A stretch of 7,812 nucleotides of DNA from an uncultured Sulfurovum sp. (lineage in GTDB: Bacteria; Campylobacterota; Campylobacteria; Campylobacterales; Sulfurovaceae). The translations under genes and the position numbers were made by a program. The notes under the pieces were generated by a model. It was given only the letters and a program-made list of their open reading frames with translations, had not been told where the DNA came from and did not search any database. The stretch covers positions 1 to 7,812 of the forward strand of contig CAMZLC010000083.1 in NCBI GenBank assembly GCA_947311605.1, written 5' to 3'. Shown piece after piece: positions 1 through 6,185 of the stretch. Numbering within the stretch: position 1 is the stretch's first letter; every line of letters starts with the position of its first letter.

Positions 1-54
1 AAGCTGGAACTTGTGATGATTAAGCGTGAAGAGTTGCTGCAAAATGCAGCCTAA
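1..54 (+). CDS. 3' end of an unidentified plus-strand gene (truncated by window edge)
   Basis: Frame 1 is open from the first base to TAA at 52-54 and would end in KLELVMIKREELLQNAA. The base composition (about 45% GC) differs from the very AT-rich DNA that starts after the tandem repeats, and the peptide is charged and protein-like, so this could be the C-terminus of a real gene lying to the left. With only 17 residues visible the family cannot be named. A transposase tail is one possibility, because 39-bp repeats follow immediately, but that is inference. The minus-strand frame across the same bases ends at 20 and is probably not native here. Confidence 0.35.
   Translation, partial: KLELVMIKREELLQNAA
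36..50. repeat. Perfect 6-bp inverted repeat at the end of the left-edge gene
   Basis: GCTGCA (36-41), AAA, TGCAGC (45-50): a perfect stem with a 3-nt loop that ends just before the TAA stop at 52-54. No T-run follows, so it is not a convincing intrinsic terminator. It may simply be coding sequence. Confidence 0.3.
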
Positions 55-59
55 TATTG

Positions 60-98
60 GAAGGAGTTTGGAAATTGCGAACTTTTAAGGACACTATC
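60..98. repeat. 39-bp tandem repeat, copy 1
   Basis: The unit starts GAAGGAGTTTGG and ends AAGGACACTATC. It is followed without spacer by a second copy at 99-137, with a single mismatch (T at 83, A at 122). Since 39 is a multiple of three, the minus-strand reading frame stays open and yields a repeated 13-residue peptide (IVSLNVRNFQTPS, then IVSLKVRNFQTPS). There are no spacers, so it is not a CRISPR array. It could be a minisatellite or the repeated terminal region of a mobile element. Confidence 0.9.
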
Positions 99-137
99 GA
101 AGGAGTTTGGAAATTGCGAACATTTAAGGACACTATC
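99..137. repeat. 39-bp tandem repeat, copy 2
   Basis: Second copy of the unit at 60-98, with 38 of 39 bases identical. Its right edge (137/138) coincides with the change to AT-rich DNA and with the last codons of the minus-strand gene, so it probably marks a junction that replaced that gene's original 3' end. Confidence 0.9.
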
Positions 138-819
138 TTATTTTTTTCTGAATACAATTCGGCTTTACTATAGTTCCATTCATTTCTAATTGTATTAGGT
201 CGTTTCCATTTAGTTTCACTAGTTAGAATTTTTTTCAATCTTCTTGTTCTCGCTATAACATCGGAATCATTACTTTCAAAACTCAAAAGTTTTGCTAAAT
301 TAGTCCAAGATAATTCATGTGGTTTACCACCAGCACTTCTACAAGATATTTTTATTGTATTTGGTACATCACATAACGATAGTTCACCAAAAAAATTCTT
401 TGTATCGGATTCTTTAAATGCTAAAGCGACTGCATTATCTATTGCTTCATTTTTATTAAATAAAATATCTTTTTCATATTGCTCAAAATTAAAATTAAAA
501 TATCCTGCCAAATTAGCTATTTCATTACTTGCAAAAAAGGCCCCATAATACATACTTATTAAGAGCCATGCTATAGATTCAGAACTTTTTAATTTATTTA
601 ATTCCTTTAGCTGAATTTTAAATCGTCTGTTATTATAATAAAAATTATTTACAAGGATCTCATGAAAATCCGTGAATCCAATATATACATGAAATTTATT
701 TTTTTCAATAATATAAACTGAAATATTTACATCATTTAAAATACTTCTTTTAAGGTTATGTGTAGATTTATATTCAATATGGATTCTTTTAAATTCTATT
801 TTTGCAAGATTAGAATTTA

Positions 820-827
820 TTTTTTTT
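820..827 (-). other. A8 homopolymer at the frame break
   Basis: Eight T on the plus strand, eight A in the coding direction (GAAAAAAAATAA). It sits exactly where the upstream ATG frame and the long downstream frame must be joined. Runs like this are known sites of replication slippage (phase variation) and of polymerase or ribosome slippage, and also of sequencing indels. Confidence 0.75.
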
Positions 828-848
828 CAATAATTGAAATTGGCATAT

Positions 849-1814
849 CTAAAATAAACTATCGAAGGACTCTGAACTAATATTTGTTTCAATACGTGAC
901 TTTATTTCTTCCGTCAATTCTTTATCCGCAGCCTTTCCTGTTCCTTTATATTCATCAAAATCAATATCTTTTATAGGACTCATAACATCAATAAAATTTT
1001 CAACTTGCAAACTACCTTTCATCATAACTCTACTACAAATCATATTGAAATTATTAAAAATGGCATTAAAGAATACCGTAGTTGTCAATCTTTTAGAATC
1101 ACCAAAATTATCAGTTAATATTGTATCCGTTGCTTGTAAAAAATTTTTCAACAACATATATTTTTTATCAAATTCAAATACATTCATTGGTTCTTTTTCT
1201 AAAATTGGGTCAATAACTTGCTGAAATGGCACGTGTGATAGTTTTCCAGGAATACTCGCTGTACTCGATAATCTATTAAATAAAGGAGATTCAGCATCTT
1301 CATTTAACCTATTAAATAGCTCTAAACGAATTTCATCTTTACTTCCTGGTTCAGATAAAAATTTTGTTAATTCTATTCGTAGTGTTTTCGGTACACCTTT
1401 TTGCTTAGAATTAACATCTAAAAAGTATTGTACTTCTTCAGAAATTTCTAAATGATTAAAAATATAAACAGGGATTTTAACATTATTTTCTGCGTATTCT
1501 GCACCATATAAACGGTGTTGTCCATCAATAACAAAAAAGCTATCATCATGTTCATCAAAAGAAATTTTATTACTAGAAAATGTTAAATTTGAATTATTCT
1601 GTGCACTCAAGATAATACAACCTGGAATAATACCACCATCATTAATATATTGTGCAATATCCTTAGCTCTTTTTTCACTAAGAAGCCTTTGATAACCTTT
1701 TTTATCTTCCTCAGCTCGAGACACAATAGAATATTTGAATACATCTTTAGCATCCATGACTGCTATATAACACTCTTTATCTTCTATTGATATATCAATC
1801 GCGGGTATTTCCAT
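849..1814 (-). CDS. DGQHR-domain (DndB-like) protein
   Basis: 321 aa with the hallmark VIDGQHRLYGA motif (DGQHR at residues 97-101), preceded by GYQRLLSEKRAKDIAQYI (40-57) and followed by DVNSKQKGVPKTL (133-145), the usual order in the DGQHR/DndB-like family. DndB itself represses the dnd DNA phosphorothioation operon, and DGQHR proteins occur in other DNA-modification and defence loci. The exact activity of stand-alone members like this one is not known to me. No Dnd proteins are visible here. No signal peptide or membrane segment is apparent, so it is probably cytosolic. Start ATG at 1814 is supported by GGAGAAG seven bases upstream (1822-1828 on minus). The stop lies two bases before the ATG of the interrupted HEPN-like gene, suggesting a coupled two-gene operon. 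The gene is far more AT-rich than the hom operon, consistent with acquisition. A -10-like TATACT (1842-1847) lies upstream but without a clear -35. Confidence 0.85.
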   Translation of the reverse strand: MEIPAIDISIEDKECYIAVMDAKDVFKYSIVSRAEEDKKGYQRLLSEKRAKDIAQYINDGGIIPGCIILSAQNNSNLTFSSNKISFDEHDDSFFVIDGQHRLYGAEYAENNVKIPVYIFNHLEISEEVQYFLDVNSKQKGVPKTLRIELTKFLSEPGSKDEIRLELFNRLNEDAESPLFNRLSSTASIPGKLSHVPFQQVIDPILEKEPMNVFEFDKKYMLLKNFLQATDTILTDNFGDSKRLTTTVFFNAIFNNFNMICSRVMMKGSLQVENFIDVMSPIKDIDFDEYKGTGKAADKELTEEIKSRIETNISSESFDSLF

Positions 1815-1821
1815 AATTGTG

Positions 1822-1828
1822 CTTCTCC
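1822..1828 (-). promoter_or_regulatory. Ribosome binding site of the DGQHR gene
   Basis: Read on minus: GGAGAAG, seven bases before ATG 1814. This supports that start and contrasts with the divergent Fic gene, which has no visible Shine-Dalgarno. Confidence 0.7.
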
Positions 1829-1890
1829 ATATTCCATTATTAGTATATATTCTACCCTAAAAAAAATTAAACCTCATATTCACCTCAAAA

Positions 1891-1921
1891 ATGATACGAA
1901 TAATTTGACTATTCGTATCAT
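1891..1921. promoter_or_regulatory. Perfect 12-bp inverted repeat, probable operator between divergent genes
   Basis: ATGATACGAATA (1891-1902), a 7-bp spacer, then TATTCGTATCAT (1910-1921): every base of the arms is complementary. The spacer and right arm overlap the -35 and the promoter spacer of the Fic gene, so a bound protein would block RNA polymerase. The winged-helix-like C-terminus of the Fic protein is an obvious candidate binder (autoregulation), but that is inference. It could also control the divergent DGQHR gene. Confidence 0.75.
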
Positions 1922-1933
1922 ATTGGCTACAAT
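1905..1933 (+). promoter_or_regulatory. Sigma70-type promoter of the Fic gene, predicted leaderless transcript
   Basis: -35 TTGACT (1905-1910), exactly 17 bp, -10 TACAAT (1928-1933). The expected transcription start, six to seven bases after the -10, falls on or next to the A of the ATG at 1940. No Shine-Dalgarno is present before the ATG, which fits translation of a leaderless mRNA. Confidence 0.65.
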
Positions 1934-1939
1934 GGCACC

Positions 1940-3106
1940 ATGATGAACAAGCAAACAACACAACAAACCCAATGGATATGGCAAGATGAAGCCTATCCAC
2001 ATTTTACCTATGACAGAGAACGCTTAGACCCCCTCATGCAAAAAATAACGCTAGAACAAGGGAAACTCATCGCCTACCTCTCTGTAATGGATGTAGATAA
2101 CATCAAACAGACACAGCTCAATGCACTGGAGAATGAGATTATGGCTAGTTGTGCGATAGAGGGGGAGATGTTAAACAGGGAGAGTGTACGCTCATCTATA
2201 CAAGAAAAACTGGGTCTCAAAGATGATGCACATTACAGAAGTAGAAACAAAGAAGACCACTATGTAGATATACTCATCGATGCCAATACCCATTATGCTG
2301 AGGCGTTGTCACTAGAGAAAATATTTGCTTGGCATCATGGGATGTTTGAAAAATCAACACATTTATACACAATGAACATCGGCTCTTTTAGAGGGGATGG
2401 TGTAATGCAGGTAGTCTCAGGGGCTATAGGCAAAGAAAAAGTCTATTATGAAGCACCACCAAGAGAACAGCTAGAACGAGAAATGCAAGACTTTATCGCA
2501 TGGTATAATGAGACACCAAACACACTCATAAAAGCTGCCATCACACATCTCTGGTTTGTCATCATACACCCCCTAGACGATGGTAATGGTAGGATAGCTA
2601 GAGCATTGACAGATAGAGTACTCTCTAGTATAGAAAACTCCCATATCTCCAAACTCTACACTATGTCAAAAAGTATCAATGACGACAGAAAAAGCTACTA
2701 CTCTGCACTGGAACAAACCACAGAGTATATTAAAAAGCAAAATCCTTTAGACATTACCGATTGGTGTAGGTGGTTTTTTGAGACACTCTATTTGGCTCTC
2801 ATGGATGCACAAAAGTCACTAAGTTATATTGCAGACAAAACAAAATTTTGGGATGTACATAAACTTGATGCCCTCAATGCCAGACAGACAAAAGTAATCA
2901 ACAAGATTTTAGACATAGGTAGAGAAAATTTCAAAGGGGGACTCAGTAAGAAAAAGTACATTATCATAGCAGACACCACACCTGCCACAGCATCAAGAGA
3001 CATAGCTGGATTGATAGAAAAAAAGTGTATCAAACAAGTAGCTGGCACAGTAGGCAAAAATACCCGCTATGAGGTCATCATACCTACTTCTCAATCCTCA
3101 TCATAG
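1940..3106 (+). CDS. Fic family protein with N-terminal inhibitory motif and C-terminal winged-helix-like region
   Basis: 388 aa. The start of the protein (WIWQDEAYPHFTYD, residues 12-25) fits the DUF4172-type N-terminus of this Fic subfamily. The Fic motif HPLDDGNGRIAR spans 210-221, with catalytic His210; Leu replaces the usual Phe at 212. SCAIEG at 70-75 matches the inhibitory (S/T)xxxE(G/N) motif placed N-terminal to the Fic core, so the enzyme is expected to be self-inhibited by Glu74. The segment 154-173 fits the target-docking flap. Residues about 314-380 look like a winged helix (TPATASRDIAGLIEKKCIKQ as the recognition region), suggesting DNA binding. Known Fic enzymes mostly transfer AMP from ATP to hydroxyl side chains; the target here is unknown. 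ATG 1940 or ATG 1943 could be the start, with 1940 fitting the leaderless promoter. The last codons and the TAG lie in the 22-bp repeat shared with the 3' end of hom, so the C-terminal TSQSSS is probably acquired. The gene ends tail-to-tail with the endonuclease, overlapping by 6 nt. Confidence 0.92.
   Translation: MMNKQTTQQTQWIWQDEAYPHFTYDRERLDPLMQKITLEQGKLIAYLSVMDVDNIKQTQLNALENEIMASCAIEGEMLNRESVRSSIQEKLGLKDDAHYRSRNKEDHYVDILIDANTHYAEALSLEKIFAWHHGMFEKSTHLYTMNIGSFRGDGVMQVVSGAIGKEKVYYEAPPREQLEREMQDFIAWYNETPNTLIKAAITHLWFVIIHPLDDGNGRIARALTDRVLSSIENSHISKLYTMSKSINDDRKSYYSALEQTTEYIKKQNPLDITDWCRWFFETLYLALMDAQKSLSYIADKTKFWDVHKLDALNARQTKVINKILDIGRENFKGGLSKKKYIIIADTTPATASRDIAGLIEKKCIKQVAGTVGKNTRYEVIIPTSQSSS
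3085..3106. repeat. 22-bp direct repeat, left copy (boundary of the RM cassette)
   Basis: Begins TACTTCTCAATCC and ends CATCATAG. It is identical, base for base and in the same orientation, to 4924-4945, and identity stops at both ends of the 22 bp. This copy holds the end and stop codon of the Fic gene. Because the other copy encodes the normal C-terminus of hom, this one is probably the duplicate. Confidence 0.95.
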
Positions 3107-3874
3107 AAAGTCAAGCAACTCTGCAGGGTTGATTTTAAATTGCAACATATTTGCACTCTCTCTGCCGTTATCTCCGCCCTTTCTCTGAACCGTAATATTT
3201 CCAATCTTGAAACTGCCTCTAGGTGTGATTTTAATTTCACCACTGCCAAAATGATTTAAAACTTTGTTGATAGGCTCCAATGCCCATTTTATACCATCAC
3301 TCTCTTTTAAATTGACAATAACCAACATCCATTCAGCAGATAGACGACCTCTTCCTTTTAAAATATCACTCACAATCAAAGCTTTATTAGTTCTAAAAAA
3401 ATCTAAAAGCACTTCTTGTTCTGCTAGTGAAAATTCATCTGCAAACATTCTTCTATCATCTCTTGGGTTATTTATATTAGGACTTTTTTCGCCAGTAAAA
3501 TATGCCAAGAGTTCATATGTTTCTTGCGGTATATCCCAAAGTTCCTTGTATTTTTTTAGCCATCTTTTGTCTATCTGATTGAATCCTTTAGGATTAGAAA
3601 CTAACTTGACTTGTAAGTTTTGAATATCAATAAGATTTTTTAGCTTAATAGAGACTTTTATTTCTATTTGTACATCAGCCTTATATGAACCCTTAATTTT
3701 CTCAGCTTGTACACTTTCTATTTCATCCAAAGTATAATCCATAGCTAGTAGCCATAACTGTGAAAGTCTACTTGTCTTCCAAAGATTAAATTCTTCTACA
3801 ACGAATGCCTCATTTTTGAAACCATTCTTTGCTGTAATTGAACCCCTTTTAACTAGCTCGTCGTTGTTTAACAT
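3101..3874 (-). CDS. hinP1IR: HinP1I-like type II restriction endonuclease (predicted target GCGC)
   Basis: 257 aa, close to the 247 aa of HinP1I, which cuts GCGC. Landmarks I recognise from HinP1I are the start GSITAKNGFKNE (11-22), IQNLQVKLVSNPKGFNQIDK (84-103, HinP1I has IHNIQVKLVSNKRGFNQIDK), DRRMF (140-144), ILKGRG (171-176), AEWMLV (180-185) and QRKGGDNGRESANMLQFKI (230-248). Asp67, Gln88 and Lys90 correspond to the Asp...Gln-x-Lys active site of HinP1I, a variant of the PD-(D/E)xK nucleases. The start at 3874 is supported by this alignment; it overlaps the methyltransferase end by 26 nt, and a GGAT lies a few bases upstream. Expression after the methylase in one transcript would let protection precede cleavage. 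No terminator is visible before the convergent Fic gene. All key residues are present, so it may be active. Confidence 0.93.
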   Translation of the reverse strand: MLNNDELVKRGSITAKNGFKNEAFVVEEFNLWKTSRLSQLWLLAMDYTLDEIESVQAEKIKGSYKADVQIEIKVSIKLKNLIDIQNLQVKLVSNPKGFNQIDKRWLKKYKELWDIPQETYELLAYFTGEKSPNINNPRDDRRMFADEFSLAEQEVLLDFFRTNKALIVSDILKGRGRLSAEWMLVIVNLKESDGIKWALEPINKVLNHFGSGEIKITPRGSFKIGNITVQRKGGDNGRESANMLQFKINPAELLDFL

Positions 3875-4850
3875 CTAAGTATCCTATAGCTTCTAATAAG
3901 TTTTGGGTTATTGCCTCAATCACGGTTGTTGTCATTGCATTGCCTGTTTGCTGTAATAATTTTCCATTTGGTATTTTTGATTTGACTAAGTTTGCATATT
4001 CCATAGGGAAACCTTGTAACAGCATCGATTCATGACCAGATAATTTTCTAAACTTTCCATTTTTTACATAGAGTATGCCATGCCTTCCTCTTCGTAAAGT
4101 TGGAACTTTTTCATGATACACCCGTAAATCAGATTGTCTTGTATCTAAAACACTTAATTCTTTAGTGAGTAAAGTATTTATGTCATATTTGCCATGATTA
4201 TACTTATTATCAATATATTTTAAAAAGGTATTATAGGAAGTAAGTTTTTCACTAAATGTTAACGCTTCACTATCTATAAGACATGATGCAAGGGTACGTT
4301 GTTCTCCCTCATAAATCTTGGGAAATTCAAAATGAAAGTCATCATCTATAAGCTCTTTCTTAACACCCACTAGATAAATACGTTCTCGCATCTGAGGCAC
4401 ACCAAAATCCAAACTATTGAGTACTTTATGATGCACTTTATACCCTGCATCATCTAATAGCTTTAAGACTGTTTGAAAAGTATTTCCTTTGTCATGATTC
4501 ACAAGACCTTTTACATTTTCTAAAATAAAGTATTTAACATTTTTAGCTTTGAGTATTTCTACGAGTCCATAAATAATTTGACCCTTGTCTTGGTCATCTA
4601 AACCGCATCTAGTCCCTATGATAGAAAAGGTCTGACATGGAAAACCACCCACCATAAAATCAAAATGTGGTAAATTGTTGGGATTTATTTTCATCAAATC
4701 ACCAAAATTTTTTTCTTGGTGACCAAAATAAGTTCTATACGTTTTTTCGGCATCTTTATCTATTTCAGAAAATCCAAGGCATCTCAATCCTAAATTTTCC
4801 AGCCCTATACGTCCACCACCAATACCAGCACAAAAGTCTACAAATGTCAT
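3849..4850 (-). CDS. hinP1IM: DNA (cytosine-5) methyltransferase of the HinP1I-like system
   Basis: 333 aa, the size of single-chain m5C methylases such as M.HhaI (327 aa). Conserved motifs appear in order: I FVDFCAGIGGG (3-13, S-adenosylmethionine), IV GGFPCQTFS (68-76, catalytic Cys72), VI ENVKG (111-115), VIII QMRERIYLVGV (153-163), IX region VPTLRRGRHG (249-258) and X GNAMTTTVI (303-311). The part between VIII and IX is the target-recognition domain. The specificity GCGC is inferred from the partner endonuclease, not read from this protein. It would methylate a cytosine in GCGC and protect host DNA. There is no N-terminal helix-turn-helix extension, so self-repression through such a domain, known for some m5C methylases, is unlikely. 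Start ATG 4850 follows an AAAAAAGG five bases upstream and is right at motif I. The downstream endonuclease start lies within its 3' end. Confidence 0.95.
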   Translation of the reverse strand: MTFVDFCAGIGGGRIGLENLGLRCLGFSEIDKDAEKTYRTYFGHQEKNFGDLMKINPNNLPHFDFMVGGFPCQTFSIIGTRCGLDDQDKGQIIYGLVEILKAKNVKYFILENVKGLVNHDKGNTFQTVLKLLDDAGYKVHHKVLNSLDFGVPQMRERIYLVGVKKELIDDDFHFEFPKIYEGEQRTLASCLIDSEALTFSEKLTSYNTFLKYIDNKYNHGKYDINTLLTKELSVLDTRQSDLRVYHEKVPTLRRGRHGILYVKNGKFRKLSGHESMLLQGFPMEYANLVKSKIPNGKLLQQTGNAMTTTVIEAITQNLLEAIGYLDVKQRRAS

Positions 4851-4871
4851 TTCAAGCCTTTTTTAGTTTAT

Positions 4872-4910
4872 TGTATAACAACTTAGTAAAAATGGATAAA
4901 AATCTGTCAA
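4872..4910 (-). promoter_or_regulatory. Candidate promoter of the methyltransferase-endonuclease operon
   Basis: Read on minus: perfect -35 TTGACA (4905-4910), then after 16 bp TACTAA (4883-4888) as a weak -10. An alternative is the extended -10 TGTTATACA (4872-4880) nearer the gene without a good -35. Either would serve the ATG at 4850, and both lie inside the inserted segment, so the cassette seems to carry its own promoter. The choice between them is unsure. Confidence 0.4.
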
Positions 4911-4924
4911 ATTGACATATTTTT
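4898..4924. promoter_or_regulatory. Inverted repeat over the RM promoter and the hom stop
   Basis: Core TGTCAA-A-TTGACA (4905-4917) with 6-bp outer arms AAAAAT (4898-4903) and ATTTTT (4919-4924), one mismatch (4904/4918) and a 1-nt centre. The centre is too short for a good RNA hairpin, so a protein-binding operator is likelier than a terminator, although on minus a T-run does follow the stem after hom. The core includes the candidate -35. No controller (C) protein gene is in the window, so the binder is unknown. Confidence 0.5.
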
Positions 4925-6185
4925 ACTTCTCAATCCTCATCATAGCAATCTCCCCACGCACTACATCAAGCTTGCCAAGTGCCGTGATAGCCTCTTGCAT
5001 TTCACTCTCTTTACATCTGTGGGTGGTGAAGAGTAGCTTGGCTACGGCTTCGTCAGAGGTAGGCTTTTGGAGCATACTTTCTATAGAGATACCAAACTCT
5101 CCGAGTGTAGAGGTGATGTTGGCAAGTACACCACTCTCATCTGCTACTTCTAAGCGTAGGTAGTACTGTGTGACTATCTCATCACGGCTGAGGAGTTTGA
5201 GTCCTGATTCTAAGCCTTTTTTGTAGCCTAGCATCGGGCCTTGGTTACCACGTACGATATCTACGATGTCAGAGATCACAGCAGAAGCAGTAGCATCACC
5301 ACCAGCTCCTGGACCATAGTACATCGTCTCTCCTACTCTGTCACCTACCACAGTGACCGCATTCATCACACCATCGACTTTGGCTATCATAGATTCTTGA
5401 GGTATCATAGTGGCGTGCACACGTAGCTCTACACCCTCCCCTACTTTTTTAGCAATACCAAGTAGTTTGATTTCATAGCCAAACTCTTTGGCAAATGCCA
5501 CATCTGTTTGGGTAATGTTTTCTATACCCTCTATGAGAATATCTTCGGGCTTCGCATCAATCCCATAAGCGATACTTGCCAAAATAAGTAGCTTATGAGA
5601 AGCATCAAACCCACCCACATCAAAGGTCGGGTCTGCTTCGGCATAGCCTAGCTCTTGAGCCTCTTTGAGGATGGCATCATACTGTGCTCCTTCATTGATC
5701 ATCTTGGTAAGCATATAGTTACACGTACCATTCATGATGCCCTGTATAGACTCAATGTGGTTGGCACTTAGCCCCGTACGTAACGCACCAATAATTGGGA
5801 TACCCCCTGCCGTACTAGCTTCGTACATGAGCGGTATGTCACCTGCAATCTCTTGGAGTGCATAACGGTGATAGGCCAGCAGGGCTTTGTTGGCGGTGAC
5901 GACCGCTTTGCCCTTTTGGAGTGCCCGCTTGACCAGCGTATAGGGCTCTTCTACGCCACCCATCAGCTCCACGACAATATCGATCTCGGGATCATTGATC
6001 ACCTCCATTGGATCATCGGAGAGTGTGATACTGACACCCCTCTCTTTGGAGAGGTTTTTGACCACGCCTCTCTTGACCACGATCTGCTTGCCGGCACGTG
6101 CTTCGATGATCGCGGCATTGGCCTCCAGTATATTTGCCACACTGGCACCCACAGTGCCTACACCCAATATGCCTATCTTAACCAT
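4923..6185 (-). CDS. hom: Homoserine dehydrogenase
   Basis: 420 aa, the usual size of monofunctional bacterial homoserine dehydrogenase. It reduces aspartate semialdehyde to homoserine with NAD(P)H, on the way to threonine and methionine. Features seen: the nucleotide-binding GVGTVG (8-13), TANK (97-100), STAGGIPIIGALR (124-136), GIMNGTCNYML (149-159), the catalytic-domain segment DVGGFDASHK (189-198) with Lys198, and a C-terminal ACT domain (about 340-420, starting YYLRLEVADESGVLANI), the expected site of feedback control by threonine. Its ATG at 6185 overlaps the aminotransferase stop by 8 nt and follows GAGG, so it is translated with that gene. GC is about 55% over the first 105 codons and about 45% in the rest, a step inside one gene. 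The last codons form one copy of the 22-bp direct repeat. Confidence 0.97.
   Translation of the reverse strand: MVKIGILGVGTVGASVANILEANAAIIEARAGKQIVVKRGVVKNLSKERGVSITLSDDPMEVINDPEIDIVVELMGGVEEPYTLVKRALQKGKAVVTANKALLAYHRYALQEIAGDIPLMYEASTAGGIPIIGALRTGLSANHIESIQGIMNGTCNYMLTKMINEGAQYDAILKEAQELGYAEADPTFDVGGFDASHKLLILASIAYGIDAKPEDILIEGIENITQTDVAFAKEFGYEIKLLGIAKKVGEGVELRVHATMIPQESMIAKVDGVMNAVTVVGDRVGETMYYGPGAGGDATASAVISDIVDIVRGNQGPMLGYKKGLESGLKLLSRDEIVTQYYLRLEVADESGVLANITSTLGEFGISIESMLQKPTSDEAVAKLLFTTHRCKESEMQEAITALGKLDVVRGEIAMMRIEK
4924..4945. repeat. 22-bp direct repeat, right copy (native 3' end of hom)
   Basis: Identical to 3085-3106. Read on minus it encodes the last residues of homoserine dehydrogenase (MMRIEK) plus part of the stop codon. 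This is therefore probably the original copy at which the RM cassette was inserted. Confidence 0.95.

Larger units (their letters stand above)
20..846 (-). pseudogene. HEPN-like partner of the DGQHR gene, frame interrupted at an A8 tract
   Basis: The intact ATG-started frame (553 down to 20, 177 aa) is only the back part of a longer protein. The same frame is open without a start codon up to 826, adding 91 protein-like residues. An ATG at 846-844, two bases after the TAG of the DGQHR gene (849-851), opens as MPISIIEKK and hits TAA inside the A8 tract (820-827 read on minus). Adding one A, or removing two, joins the frames into about 275 aa. The stretch SIAWLLISMYYGAFFASNEI recalls the helical core of HEPN-type proteins, and a later IRNEWNYSKAELY could be a degenerate HEPN active-site region; both are resemblance only. 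No catalytic activity can be claimed. The last 38 residues are encoded by the tandem repeats and the antisense of the left-edge gene, so the natural C-terminus is probably lost. The gene may be broken, phase-variable, decoded by slippage, or affected by a sequencing error. It is very AT-rich, like the DGQHR gene. Confidence 0.6.

Noticed and set aside
60..137. CRISPR array
   Set aside because: The repeats are directly adjacent with no spacers, and there are only two units.
858..869. 12-bp match ACTATCGAAGGA between the end of the DGQHR gene and the junction of the 39-bp repeats (93-104)
   Set aside because: A match of this length is expected about once or twice by chance in a window of this size, and the similarity does not extend.
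2446..3057. Minus-strand open frames inside the Fic gene
   Set aside because: They are shadows of a well-supported Fic coding sequence, with no ribosome sites or recognisable domains.
4898..4924. Intrinsic terminator for hom
   Set aside because: A 1-nt loop and an AT-rich stem make a poor RNA hairpin; kept instead as a possible operator.
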